A stretch of DNA of 60,256 nt. Source: Acidiferrobacteraceae bacterium (GTDB taxonomy: Bacteria > Pseudomonadota > Gammaproteobacteria > Acidiferrobacterales > SZUA-150). Positions 36,918-46,202 of this stretch are shown here, piece by piece. The stretch lies in the NCBI GenBank assembly GCA_003228915.1, contig QIGL01000039.1, positions 1 through 60,256 of the forward strand, in the 5' to 3' direction. Under the pieces are notes generated by a model. That model ran no database searches. It was not told the origin of the DNA and was given only the letters and a program-made list of their open reading frames with translations. Each line of letters begins with the position of its first letter. The stretch's first letter is position 1. Made by a program: the position numbers and the translations under genes.

Positions 36918-38201
36918 CTATATACTAGACAACATAGCATCTGCCTTGGCTAGCCTACTTGCCATTATTTTCATAAACATACGATTGAATTGTAATTGTA
37001 AATTATCAGATGACTGGTTCAGGGACTCTGATTTAATTTTTATCACCACTACTTTTGATGTTGTCAGGACTGTTGCAGTCCTGGGCATAGCTACACCATT
37101 GATATAGGCCATTTCTCCAAAACAATCACCTGCATTGAGCACACCCAGTAATTTACCCGCCTTCATTACCTTCATGGTGCCAGTAGCAATGACAAAAAAA
37201 GAGCTGCCCATTTTCCCTTCCGTGAGAATTTCTTCTTTGGGCTGGAATTTCCCCCAGCGGCTAATTCTTAAAGTTTCCCAAATTTCAGTTTCTGTGAAAT
37301 CATCAAAAAAATTAAGACTCTTAAGGGTGTTATATTTTTTAGTATCAGAGATGTCTTCTTCGGGCGCATCCAGGGAAATAAATATGTCTGATAAATCTGT
37401 CGCAAAATCATTCCAGTTATGATATCTCTTGTTGCGATCCCGCTCCATGGCACGTTTAACTATGCCTTCAAGCGCGCCGGGAACCTCGGTACGTAAATTT
37501 CGTATGCTTTCAGGCGTATCTTTCAGGATTTTATTAATTAGCAGCCCCTGGTTCTTTGCCTTGAACGGCAACTGGCCCGTTAACAGTTGATACAAGACAA
37601 CGCCCATAGAATAGATATCAGTTTGATGAGTAAGCTCTGCATCATTTAATTGTTCCGGTGACATATAGAAAAGCGAACCAACCACGCCCATTATCTGTGT
37701 CTGGTCGGCACCAGTCGAAAGCGCGGCGCCAAAATCTGCAATTTTAATGTCGCCCTCATCAAACATAATATTGGCAGGCTTAATGTCCCGGTGGATAATG
37801 CCCAGCTTACTGGCGTAATCAAGCGCCCGACCACATTTAAAAATGATCTCAACTGCGCGATCGATCGGCAACAAATTTTTCACGTCACAGTAAGGTTCTA
37901 GTGTGCCACCGTTGACATACTCCATGACAATATAATGAATATCGTTATCAATAGCCGCATCGTAAACTTTTATGATGTGCGGGTGTTCAAGTTTGCCAGC
38001 CAGGCTAGCCTCATTGATGAAAAATTTGCGGTATTGACTGCCAAACTGGGGATCATCCATGACTGCACTTGACGCCACTTTGATCGCTACCTCGCAATCC
38101 TGAAACGGGTCACTGGCCAGGAAAACACTGGCTGTCGTTCCCTCACCAAGTAGTTTTTTTACCCGGTACTTGCCAATTTTATTTGGTATCCCAGTATTCA
38201 T
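36918..38201 (-). CDS. Ser/Thr protein kinase with C-terminal cyclic-nucleotide-binding domain
   Basis: Hanks-type kinase (residues about 10-265): P-loop LLGEGTTASVF, catalytic Lys in CEVAIKVA, HRDIKPANIMF, DFGAA, SPEQ, and TDIYSMGVVLYQLLTGQLPF. The C-terminal domain (about 300-427) is a cNMP-binding fold with EILTEGKMGSSFFVIATG and the phosphate-binding cassette FGEMAYINGVAMPRTATV. No TM helix, so cytoplasmic. It would couple cAMP or a related nucleotide to phosphorylation. Start at the internal ATG 38201 (the ORF track has 38231). Divergent from the WD40 kinase gene at 38568; a TATAAT lies upstream at 38242-38247. Confidence 0.88.
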   Translation of the reverse strand: MNTGIPNKIGKYRVKKLLGEGTTASVFLASDPFQDCEVAIKVASSAVMDDPQFGSQYRKFFINEASLAGKLEHPHIIKVYDAAIDNDIHYIVMEYVNGGTLEPYCDVKNLLPIDRAVEIIFKCGRALDYASKLGIIHRDIKPANIMFDEGDIKIADFGAALSTGADQTQIMGVVGSLFYMSPEQLNDAELTHQTDIYSMGVVLYQLLTGQLPFKAKNQGLLINKILKDTPESIRNLRTEVPGALEGIVKRAMERDRNKRYHNWNDFATDLSDIFISLDAPEEDISDTKKYNTLKSLNFFDDFTETEIWETLRISRWGKFQPKEEILTEGKMGSSFFVIATGTMKVMKAGKLLGVLNAGDCFGEMAYINGVAMPRTATVLTTSKVVVIKIKSESLNQSSDNLQLQFNRMFMKIMASRLAKADAMLSSI

Positions 38202-38567
38202 GCCAAACTTAGCCCAATAAGTTAAAACCAAAAATTAGGGGATTATAATAATTCAAAAGCTCAACACCGGTCTCTGACAACCAGGGCGCCTGTGAATAAC
38301 GAGTTAAACACGTCATTTTCAGCTAAAAACCAAAAAATCACTACTTTTCTTCAGATATATGCAGTCGCACTTAACTATATAATTAATCATCTGTTTCATA
38401 TATACCCGAGCTGCAAAACATAAACCTGGCATCCATAGATCCGTAATGTGCCTATATGCATGTATTTACAGTCAGAAGTTGCAGGAGTCGCTTTCAGGAG
38501 CTATTTTTTAGTATGTGAGGAAACCCTCAATACCACCCTATATTACTTATTTCTAATATTCGCAAAC
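38202..38567. other. Divergent intergenic region between two kinase genes
   Basis: 366 bp, AT-rich, without credible genes. A TATAAT on the minus strand (38242-38247) may serve the cNMP-kinase. No inverted repeats suitable for a shared operator were recognised. Confidence 0.4.
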
Positions 38568-40862
38568 ATGGAAACTGCCAGAAAAAAAATTGCCCCTAAC
38601 CCCGACGGTTCTTTACCGGTTAATTACCGCCTCGGCGAATACAGAATAAAATCTGTACTGGGCGTTGGCGGTTTTGGCATTACTTATCTTGCCAGGGATA
38701 CCAAACTGGGCGCACTGGTCGCAATCAAGGAGTATTTTCCCCAGAACATGGCGTTCAGGGGCGACCGCTACACGATTGTCCCCCGTGGCCGAGGCAATGC
38801 CACCGTTGCCCAGAATTATTCCTGGGGACTGAAAGAGTTTTTGAAAGAAGCCCGGGTGCTGGCAAAATTTAAACATCAAAATATTGTGCGAGTATTGCGT
38901 TTTATAGAGGGTAACGGTTCAGCCTACATGGTCATGGAGTATGAGAAAGGCCAGAGCCTGGCAGAATTTCTTAAAAAAAGGGGTGGCTTTTTAAATGAAA
39001 AAGATTTGCTCAATGTATTTCTGCCAATACTGAGTGGTTTGCAGGCAGTACACAAGGCGGGGATCCTGCACCTGGATATCAAACCCGACAATATTTACCT
39101 GAGATCCGATGGCCAGCCAATGCTTATAGATTTTGGCTCAGCAGGACGAGTGGCGAAAGAAAGTGATGACAAAAAAACAATTGCACTGACGCCCGCCTAT
39201 TCTGCCATCGAAAATTATCCGGACATGGGCGAAAAAGGACCATGGTCTGATATTTATTCAATTGGCGCTACTTTCTATCGCTGCATTACGGGAAAACATC
39301 CCAAGAATGCAATAGACAGATATGAAGCAAGAACTGCAAGCAAAGGTGATCCCCTGAAAGCCGCAACCAGTTTCGAGCGACCACGTTATGCCGGTTATAT
39401 CAGGGAAAGCATAGATTGGGCCCTAGAGATTAACCAGGAAGATCGCCCCCAAAATGCGCTTACTTTACAACAAGGCATTATGGGTCGAGGACGATTCAGG
39501 GAAACCAGCGACGAGAATAATTTTAATAAATTCAGATCAGGGTTTATTGGTGTGGTTAATGTCCGGGAAGAAACAAAAAAAACCGGCAGAAGTTTATTGG
39601 AAATCACAATCTTCAGCTTTCTGGTACTTGCGATTGTTGGATTTTATTTAACGACAACGGGCGCAATCAACAAAGATTCGATTCTGGCTTCAGTGAGTGA
39701 TGTAAAAAAACTCATTACAGGTTCTAGTGACGATAAAGAAGTAGAAGAAATAAAAAATAAATTTACTACGGCGATTGAAACTGCCCAGTATAATATATTA
39801 GGGATAGAACCACCGAAGAAAGATGTACCTGCCAGGAAAGTAAAGGCAGTATCAAAAGATATTTCTGTAAAAATCATTCCTGTTTTTAATCCAGATTTAA
39901 AACTAGTCAGTAAAATTAAAAACCGATATGGAAATATTCGTCATTTAAAAATCGCGGGGGAAAATAATCTGCTCCTGGCAAGTAGTGATGGTGGCAGAAT
40001 AAGAATATGGAACCTCGACAGTGGAAAACGGATGAAATCATTTTCGTACGCACGCAAGGATGCCCCGGAAATAGCAGTATCTAGTGATGGCCACCTGATT
40101 GCCATCGCTGATAATAAAAATGTACTACTGATCGATGCAATGAATTTAAAAACAATGGCAATGCTTGTCGGCCATACTGATCTGGTCACAAATATTTCCT
40201 TTTCACCGACCAATGATATGATTGCTACATCCGGTAAAGACAAGAAATTGATTATATGGAATATACATAAACAAAAAATTATAAAAAAAATATCTCTGGA
40301 TAAAATAGTCATTAGCAGTCTCGATTTTTCACCAAATGGAAAAAGACTTGCTTCGGCTGATGAGAGCGGCGGAATACGGTACTGGGAATCAAAAACAGGA
40401 AAATTACTGGCAAGTTTTCCAGTCCACAAAGGCAGGGTTACTTCAATCCTCTATTCGGGTGATGGCCGCTGGTTAGTCACTGCTGGCGACAATAAATTTT
40501 TAAAATTATTGAGTACTGGCGCAACAGTAAAAGACCAGGTGCCGGAGCGAGTACCGACTGATATTCAGAATATAATCATAACGCCTGATGGGAAATGGCT
40601 ACTGGCCGCTGGCACAAGCGCAAACATCTACATGTGGAATCTTGCTGAAAACAAGCGTATGCCGGACTTGCCAGGCCATCGTGGCGAAATTTTCTCAACT
40701 GCACTCTCTCCCGATACCAGGTTATTTGCTGCTGCCGGGTTATCCAGTGAGATTTCAATCTGGCGGTCAAATTCTACCAATGAGAAAAATCCAAAAATGA
40801 CGTTGCCAGAAAAGAAAGTTGCGAATAACAAAAAACCCGCCAAACCGGTAACTGTCAAATAA
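38568..40862 (+). CDS. Membrane-anchored Ser/Thr kinase with extracytoplasmic WD40 propeller
   Basis: 764-aa protein. The kinase domain (about 20-300) has GVGGFGITYLA, VAIKEYFP, HLDIKPDNIYL (Leu replacing Arg of HRD), DFGSAG and SAIENYP. One TM helix follows (ITIFSFLVLAIVGFYL, about 352-372), then a linker and seven or so WD40-like repeats (FSPTNDMIATSGKDKKLIIWN, LSPDTRLFAAAGLSSEISIW) likely forming a propeller outside the cytoplasm. The Lys-rich tail is disordered. HLD is usual in this bacterial subgroup. The ORF track begins at 38448; ATG 38568 matches the family start. Confidence 0.88.
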   Translation: METARKKIAPNPDGSLPVNYRLGEYRIKSVLGVGGFGITYLARDTKLGALVAIKEYFPQNMAFRGDRYTIVPRGRGNATVAQNYSWGLKEFLKEARVLAKFKHQNIVRVLRFIEGNGSAYMVMEYEKGQSLAEFLKKRGGFLNEKDLLNVFLPILSGLQAVHKAGILHLDIKPDNIYLRSDGQPMLIDFGSAGRVAKESDDKKTIALTPAYSAIENYPDMGEKGPWSDIYSIGATFYRCITGKHPKNAIDRYEARTASKGDPLKAATSFERPRYAGYIRESIDWALEINQEDRPQNALTLQQGIMGRGRFRETSDENNFNKFRSGFIGVVNVREETKKTGRSLLEITIFSFLVLAIVGFYLTTTGAINKDSILASVSDVKKLITGSSDDKEVEEIKNKFTTAIETAQYNILGIEPPKKDVPARKVKAVSKDISVKIIPVFNPDLKLVSKIKNRYGNIRHLKIAGENNLLLASSDGGRIRIWNLDSGKRMKSFSYARKDAPEIAVSSDGHLIAIADNKNVLLIDAMNLKTMAMLVGHTDLVTNISFSPTNDMIATSGKDKKLIIWNIHKQKIIKKISLDKIVISSLDFSPNGKRLASADESGGIRYWESKTGKLLASFPVHKGRVTSILYSGDGRWLVTAGDNKFLKLLSTGATVKDQVPERVPTDIQNIIITPDGKWLLAAGTSANIYMWNLAENKRMPDLPGHRGEIFSTALSPDTRLFAAAGLSSEISIWRSNSTNEKNPKMTLPEKKVANNKKPAKPVTVK

Positions 40863-40892
40863 AACTCAATACCTTGCCCCTGTGTGCTGTGC

Positions 40893-41825
40893 CTAAAATC
40901 CTGCTTCGTTCAGGACGTAGCCAACTTGTACTTTAATCGCGGTCTGCAAATCAAAATCATCTCCATTTACGTAATTTCCCTCGACAGTTTTGACGATTAT
41001 TTTCCCGGTATCACAATTGAAGTAAGTAATAGATATTTCCTGTGAAACAGAACTACTGTTTGTGTCGGTATTATCAATATCAATTCCAATAGTAATGACG
41101 CCTTGTGCTTCATTGGCATCACATGCCAATTTGTTTTTGCTCACATTGTATCCGCTTTTTACGAGTTTTTGAGTCTCGCTGCTCCAGTCAAGACCGGAAT
41201 ATACATGTTTTGTGCCATATTTTTCATTTAGTGCATCAACTAAAGATCTGGAGATCTGCGCTGACCATATAGGTGTATTTCGCCTGCGGTTAATATCTGG
41301 CACTGCTCGAATTGCAATAACAACCAGGCCTTTACCGGCAGCTATACCCTTTAAGATTTCACGGTTCTTGGCGCTGACAAGTTTTAGTTTATACCTGGAC
41401 TGCGCTGATTTTTTTAATTCCTTACGAAGTGACTTAACCCACTTGTTATACATATCCCGAATATACTTTTTGTTCTGTCTTTCACGGAAGCGCATCCTCT
41501 CGCTGTCGACGTAGCTAATTTTAAGACCTTCCCTGCCCATATAAATATCAACAACTGCATACAACCTGCCCTGTTCGGCTTCAACACGGATGACTCCTCT
41601 TTTGCTACTTCTCTTTTTCCATACAGGTTTTTTAGTTTTTGCTAACGCATCTAAAACCATCTTTTTAGCTTGTGTGCCAGTAATTTTTCCAGGGGTTGCA
41701 TAATAGAGTTCTACCGGGTCTTTCATTACCTCCATCCCACGCGCATGGGCATCAGCAAACGAAGACAGCACTATTATTGGCAATATAAATATTATATTTT
41801 TTGTCAGTTTTGTTTGTAATTTCAT
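40893..41825 (-). CDS. Secreted protein of unknown function
   Basis: 310-aa protein with a signal peptide (IIFILPIIVLSSFADAHA). The first mature domain (about 45-150) has the pattern W-x(5)-GVI-x-VEAEQGRLYAVVDIYMGREGLKISYVDSERM ... YNKWVKSLRKEL, which resembles a small lipoprotein domain seen in many proteobacteria. The remainder (KGLVVIAIRAVPDINRRR ... ISRSLVDALNEKYGTKHVY) is unassigned. It is divergent from nothing close and follows the WD40 kinase gene on the opposite strand. Confidence 0.6.
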   Translation of the reverse strand: MKLQTKLTKNIIFILPIIVLSSFADAHARGMEVMKDPVELYYATPGKITGTQAKKMVLDALAKTKKPVWKKRSSKRGVIRVEAEQGRLYAVVDIYMGREGLKISYVDSERMRFRERQNKKYIRDMYNKWVKSLRKELKKSAQSRYKLKLVSAKNREILKGIAAGKGLVVIAIRAVPDINRRRNTPIWSAQISRSLVDALNEKYGTKHVYSGLDWSSETQKLVKSGYNVSKNKLACDANEAQGVITIGIDIDNTDTNSSSVSQEISITYFNCDTGKIIVKTVEGNYVNGDDFDLQTAIKVQVGYVLNEAGF

Positions 41826-41886
41826 TCGGTATTACTCCCTATATTTCTCAATCATAAGCTTGCAATTAATGTTGCTCAAGAAATAA

Positions 41887-42546
41887 TTAATGCGAAGATA
41901 AATAAATATCACCATAGTACGAAACAGCATGGCCGCCAGAATTATCAGTATCTGTCATAATTGCTATAGCATCGGCCGAATCAATATCTTCACCATACAA
42001 TAGTTTGTAGTCTTCCCGGATATTTCGCTTCTCATTTATCCACTGACCAGCCCGGGCATCTCCGGTACGGATCGCAATCATTTGTGCATTGCCTGTATAG
42101 GCATTTGGCCAGGTAGTTCCGATTTTTTGATTGTTAGACCAAACATAGTTAATTGCCCGGGTTTTCCAGAAAAAAATACCGCCAGAGAAAACGACATAAA
42201 CACGAGCCGGGTAATCGTCACCTTTTTTGGTTGTTTCTTGAAGACCTTTTAAAACCTTGTCCACTTTCCAGCTCCAGTTGATAACTGGTGTTTTCTTTAA
42301 GTTGATTTCTTTTTCATAAAAAAGCCCGGAGGCAGACCCATTGCTCTCGGCACGCAAAACTGATTTATTCTTAACCGTAACAAATTGATAATCTGTAGAA
42401 CCACTGAACGACTTTTCCTGCCATCCTTCAAGAGAAGATTCTGAAAACTTTCCTATAGCAATATTAGTTGAATCATTTGCTTCAACAAACGAAAATAATA
42501 CTAGTCCGGGCATTATTGCAAATATCTTTAAGATTCTACTCATCAC
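41887..42546 (-). CDS. DUF3047 domain-containing secreted protein
   Basis: 219-aa exported protein (signal peptide about residues 1-23, ending VEAN). INWSWKVDKVLKG, DDYPARVYVVFSGG, INYVWSNNQKIGTTWPNAYTGNAQMIAIRTGD and AIAIMTDTDNSGGHAVSYYGDIYL are the DUF3047 blocks, a jelly-roll-like family of unknown activity. It follows the previous secreted-protein gene in reverse order and may share its promoter with the two small ORFs upstream. Confidence 0.78.
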   Translation of the reverse strand: MMSRILKIFAIMPGLVLFSFVEANDSTNIAIGKFSESSLEGWQEKSFSGSTDYQFVTVKNKSVLRAESNGSASGLFYEKEINLKKTPVINWSWKVDKVLKGLQETTKKGDDYPARVYVVFSGGIFFWKTRAINYVWSNNQKIGTTWPNAYTGNAQMIAIRTGDARAGQWINEKRNIREDYKLLYGEDIDSADAIAIMTDTDNSGGHAVSYYGDIYLSSH

Positions 42547-42566
42547 AGTAACAACTACAAAATAAT

Positions 42567-42674
42567 TTATTGAAATTCCGATTGATTCACAGGCCCACCA
42601 AGGCGCATGATTTTATTGCCTACTGACCCCTGGCGCGTGACATAATCATACCCTTTGCGATCAAGTCGGTTCAT
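42567..42674 (-). CDS. Small ORF 2 (35 aa) of an overlapping pair
   Basis: Reads MNRLDRKGYDYVTRQGSVGN then KIMRLGGPVNQSEFQ. Its ATG overlaps the stop of small ORF 1 by the classic ATGA, and its stop is 20 bases before the DUF3047 start. Not on the ORF track because of size. Charged, with a Gly-rich centre. I do not recognise a family; it could be a peptide gene or the remnant of a longer gene. Confidence 0.4.
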   Translation of the reverse strand: MNRLDRKGYDYVTRQGSVGNKIMRLGGPVNQSEFQ

Positions 42675-42748
42675 GTTTGGCTTTTAAAGTTGTCTGCCAT
42701 TATTTGCAATTGCTGGTTCAGCTGGTACATGTGGCTTGTGTGTTTCAT
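42671..42748 (-). CDS. Small ORF 1 (25 aa) of an overlapping pair
   Basis: Reads MKHTSHMYQLNQQLQIMADN FKSQT with a strong ribosome site AAGGAG six to seven bases before the ATG and TATAAT at 42768-42773 upstream on the minus strand. Coupled by ATGA overlap to small ORF 2, so it may be a leader peptide. Function unknown. Confidence 0.4.
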   Translation of the reverse strand: MKHTSHMYQLNQQLQIMADNFKSQT

Positions 42749-42874
42749 AATTCTCCTTAACCTATTGATTATAATGATAACATTATATGCTGGAACGTTT
42801 TCGCCATGTTAATGCTAAAGTTCATCCAGTAAATCTCTTATGATTTATCTTACCATTCTAAACATGTGGCTTTA

Positions 42875-42903
42875 TTGACATTCGACCAAACAACATTCAT
42901 ATT
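42875..42903 (+). promoter_or_regulatory. Candidate sigma70 promoter of the radical SAM gene
   Basis: A perfect -35 box TTGACA is followed after 17 bp by CATATT (4 of 6 to TATAAT). The start codon lies about 48 bp downstream. No other element in the region explains expression of the gene at 42951. Confidence 0.4.
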
Positions 42904-42950
42904 TTGTATTGATAACAATATCTTATAATTCATCCAGGCACTAGCACCAG

Positions 42951-44435
42951 ATGTCGGCAAATAAAAATATCATCTTCATTAACCCGCCTTACGAGCGAAT
43001 AGCGCCTGGTTATGAATTTGTAAAACACATAACGAACAAATCACCTTCTCTTGGTTTGCTACACCTCGCTGCTGAAGTGCGCAATCATGGTTACCAGCCA
43101 AGCATCATTGAGAGCGACATATTTAACATGTCGATTCTCGACGTGGCCAATAAAGTTATCCGGGGAAACCCGGTATATGTCGGTATCACGCTATTCACCG
43201 TTGGCGTATGGGGGGCAGCCTCGATTGCCCGTGAAATTAAAAAGAAACTGCCTGGCGTAATAATCATTGTCGGGGGACCACATATATCGTCCATGGGGCC
43301 GGAAACACTGGCACGCTTCCCTGAGTTTGATTTCGCTGTGAACGGCGAGGGTGAAAAAACCCTGATAGATTTACTCAGCGCAATAGAAACGGGCAGCAAA
43401 ATTAGCGAAGTCCCGGGAATATTGTACCGGGATAAATCTCTTGTCCAGCAAACTGCTGGCAAAGCAATTAACAGGAATCTAGATGAGCTGCCTTTTCCAG
43501 CCTGGGATTTACTGGAAAATTTTCCCAATGCCTACAAGCCTGCAATCTATGATTTTCCGCGCGGGCCTGTGGCTACAATAGCGGCTTCCCGTGGCTGTCC
43601 CTTTCATTGCAAATTTTGTGACACTTCTACCTTTGGCGCCAGGGTACGACACTATTCTCCAGCCAAAGTTTTTGAAATGATGAAACATCTCCATGATACA
43701 TACGGCGTACGCCACATCATGTTTGTAGACGATCTGTTCCTGGCAAGCAAAATCAGGGTCACTGAACTCTGCAATATGATTCTTGAGGACGGACTCAAAA
43801 TGACCTGGACCTGTACTGCCCGTGTCGACACTGTTAAACCAGGTGTGCTGGATTTAATGCAAAAAGCGGGTTGTTGGGAAATTTCGTTTGGGCTGGAAAC
43901 AGGATCAAACGACTTATTGAAAAAAATGGACAAGGCCGCCGAAGTTGAAAAATCTGAACAGGCCATTAACTGGACTTCAAGTGCCGGCATCCGCACCAAA
44001 GGCCTGTTTATGCTGGGCTTCCCCGGAGAAGACGAGGGCACAATTGATCAAACCAAAGATTTTATCAAGCGCATCCCGATGACCATAATGAACCTGACAA
44101 AATTCACGCCCTATCCTGGCTCACCAATTTACCGGGATATTTATGGCACCAACATTCGCGATGATCACTGGGAAAAAATGAACGGCATGAACTTTGTCTG
44201 GGCCCCGGAAGGTATTACAGTTGAAGAACTGGATCGCCACTACCAGGAAATTCTAACTGCTTTTTATAAACGGCCTGGCATTGGATTTTATTACCTGAAA
44301 TTAACACTAAGATATCCCAATCATTTTCTGCGTCTTTTACGCTTTGGTCTGGGATTCCTGGCGGCCAAGGCACGTAGTTTTCTTTCCGGTCGCGGTGGTT
44401 TGCTGGTTCAGCCATATGAAACCCACCTGGATTAG
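42951..44435 (+). CDS. B12-binding-domain radical SAM protein (BchE/HpnJ-like class)
   Basis: 494 aa. The N-terminal part (about 1-150) is a cobalamin-binding-like domain (NPPYERIAPGYEFVKH, GLLHLAAEVRNHGY, VIIIVGGPHIS). The radical SAM core holds SRGCPFHCKFCD with Cys216, Cys220 and Cys223 binding the 4Fe-4S cluster, then FVDDLFLASK and EISFGLETGSNDLLKKMDKA. Such enzymes methylate or rearrange lipids, tetrapyrroles or hopanoids. A lysophospholipid acyltransferase gene follows 58 bp downstream, so a lipid substrate is a reasonable inference. Not specific enough to name. Confidence 0.8.
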   Translation: MSANKNIIFINPPYERIAPGYEFVKHITNKSPSLGLLHLAAEVRNHGYQPSIIESDIFNMSILDVANKVIRGNPVYVGITLFTVGVWGAASIAREIKKKLPGVIIIVGGPHISSMGPETLARFPEFDFAVNGEGEKTLIDLLSAIETGSKISEVPGILYRDKSLVQQTAGKAINRNLDELPFPAWDLLENFPNAYKPAIYDFPRGPVATIAASRGCPFHCKFCDTSTFGARVRHYSPAKVFEMMKHLHDTYGVRHIMFVDDLFLASKIRVTELCNMILEDGLKMTWTCTARVDTVKPGVLDLMQKAGCWEISFGLETGSNDLLKKMDKAAEVEKSEQAINWTSSAGIRTKGLFMLGFPGEDEGTIDQTKDFIKRIPMTIMNLTKFTPYPGSPIYRDIYGTNIRDDHWEKMNGMNFVWAPEGITVEELDRHYQEILTAFYKRPGIGFYYLKLTLRYPNHFLRLLRFGLGFLAAKARSFLSGRGGLLVQPYETHLD

Positions 44436-44492
44436 TTAATCCAAATAAATATTTATCCTAATACAATCACCAAATACTCCCCTGGAAATCTT

Positions 44493-45374
44493 TTGTCACT
44501 ATTATTGAAAATATTTATTTGGATATTTTCTCTGTTACCATTACCCATTGTTCATTTAATCGGTGTAATACTGGCCTGGGGATTTATCCTGGTACCCAAC
44601 AAAAGGCGCAGTACGATAAAAACAAACCTGGCCATTTGTTTCCCCGATCTATCCAACAAACAACGATCCAGGCTTTTAAGAAACAATTTGCTGGAAACGG
44701 GTAAGGGCGCGATTGAAACTGGCGTGCTCTGGTATTGGCCCAGGAAACGCGTAATTAAACTGATTAAAAAAGTAGAAGGACTGGAATTAATCACTACCGC
44801 CATGAAGTCAGGGAAAGGCTGCATCGTTGCCGCACCTCATCTAGGCGTTTGGGAGATAATTGGCCTGTATCTTTCTACACAACACCCCATGACATTATTA
44901 TATCGCCCACCACCAATGGCTGGCATGGATAGTCTCATTCGTTCAGCACGCGAGCGGGCAGGTGCAAATCTGGTGCCTACTAACCGAGCAGGCGTCAAAT
45001 CACTTTATACAGCCCTGGGGAAAGGAGAAATGGTCGGCATCCTGCCTGATCAGGACCCTGGACATGGCGCTGGCGTCTTTGTGCCTTATTTTGGAATCCA
45101 GGCCAATACCATGACGCTGCTGTCAAGATTAGCCGCCAAAACCGGTGCTACTGTAGTTTTTAGTTATGTTGAAAGGTTGCCGCTGGGACGAGGTTACAAG
45201 GTTAATTTTATAAATGGATCAGAAGAGATCAACCAGAAAGATATTGTTACATCTTGTACAGCAATTAATGCCGGTGTTGAAAAATGTGTTCGTGTTTTAC
45301 CAGATCAGTATTTGTGGTGTTATAAACGATTTCGGTGTCGACCTGAAGGAGAGCCCAGTTTTTACAGTCGTTAG
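44493..45374 (+). CDS. LpxL/HtrB-family lysophospholipid acyltransferase
   Basis: 293-aa inner-membrane acyltransferase. An N-terminal TM (IFIWIFSLLPLPIVHLIGVILAW) precedes the catalytic APHLGVWE motif (H-x4-E, His116/Glu121) and LPDQDPGHGAGVFVPYFG. This matches lipid A late acyltransferases, though the exact acceptor is unknown. TTG start at 44493 with GGAA upstream; no ATG gives the complete N-terminus. Likely in an operon with the radical SAM gene. Confidence 0.82.
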   Translation: MSLLLKIFIWIFSLLPLPIVHLIGVILAWGFILVPNKRRSTIKTNLAICFPDLSNKQRSRLLRNNLLETGKGAIETGVLWYWPRKRVIKLIKKVEGLELITTAMKSGKGCIVAAPHLGVWEIIGLYLSTQHPMTLLYRPPPMAGMDSLIRSARERAGANLVPTNRAGVKSLYTALGKGEMVGILPDQDPGHGAGVFVPYFGIQANTMTLLSRLAAKTGATVVFSYVERLPLGRGYKVNFINGSEEINQKDIVTSCTAINAGVEKCVRVLPDQYLWCYKRFRCRPEGEPSFYSR

Positions 45375-45401
45375 CTCTGAAAAATTTCTTGATAATTATT
45401 A

Positions 45402-46202
45402 TTATTTACTTTTTCCTAGTCTGGAACCCAGCTCTCCGCTTAATTTTGTTAGTGACATCACTACTTCTGCATCATCACCGGACTTATAGGTAATACGAAC
45501 TGGTAAATATTCCAGTTTCGGGACACTCCAGAAAATAGTCTGCCGTTTTGGCTTATTCCGCTTTTTACTTTTCTGAACCGTCTCGACAAGCACAGCATCG
45601 AATCTCCCAAGTTTAGTATCAACCTGGTCCTGACCAATAATTTTAAATTTATATTTTTTTATTCGTCGCCTGTCTACATAACGATACTCATCCCTCAATT
45701 TTTTTCTTTTCAAATCCTGCATTACGGCCAGTGGCACCAGGGATTGATCAAGGTCTCCATCCTCCAACGGAACTTTTCTAACTTTCTTATTATGGGTAAC
45801 CGTAGCAACATGACTGGACCAGTCATATACACTGAACATTCTCTTGTTTACCAGAACAATACTGGCTTTATACTTATACCAAACGGGCTGGATATGCCCA
45901 TTAATATATTTCCATCTGCTCTTTATACTTGCACTAACATTAGGGATCAACCCAAGTACTCCTGACGTGGATGCAGTTCCTTCTGATGTATAATTATTAT
46001 TACCCACATGTTTAAATGAAAAGATGAGCTCTCCAATTTTACTGTCACCATTGTAAACTTCGTAACTGGCGCTAAATGGTATTGGTTTAGCAAGCTTCGA
46101 TTTAGTAACATCTGGCTGGGCCAGAACTACCTCTGTACCAAGCAATAATGCCAAACTGAATGAAACTATTTTTATGTAGTTTGATAAAGTAGCGAGTTTC
46201 AT
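45402..46202 (-). CDS. DUF3108 domain-containing exported protein
   Basis: 266-aa protein with signal peptide (IVSFSLALLLGTEVVLA). FSASYEVYNGDSKIGELIFSF, SIKSRWKYINGHIQPVWYKYKAS and GRFDAVLVETVQKSKKRNKPKRQTIFWSVPKLEYLPVRITYKSGDDAEVVMSL are the DUF3108 pattern, a periplasmic beta-rich family. It converges on the acyltransferase gene with a 27-bp gap. Function unknown; family members often accompany envelope genes. Confidence 0.82.
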   Translation of the reverse strand: MKLATLSNYIKIVSFSLALLLGTEVVLAQPDVTKSKLAKPIPFSASYEVYNGDSKIGELIFSFKHVGNNNYTSEGTASTSGVLGLIPNVSASIKSRWKYINGHIQPVWYKYKASIVLVNKRMFSVYDWSSHVATVTHNKKVRKVPLEDGDLDQSLVPLAVMQDLKRKKLRDEYRYVDRRRIKKYKFKIIGQDQVDTKLGRFDAVLVETVQKSKKRNKPKRQTIFWSVPKLEYLPVRITYKSGDDAEVVMSLTKLSGELGSRLGKSK

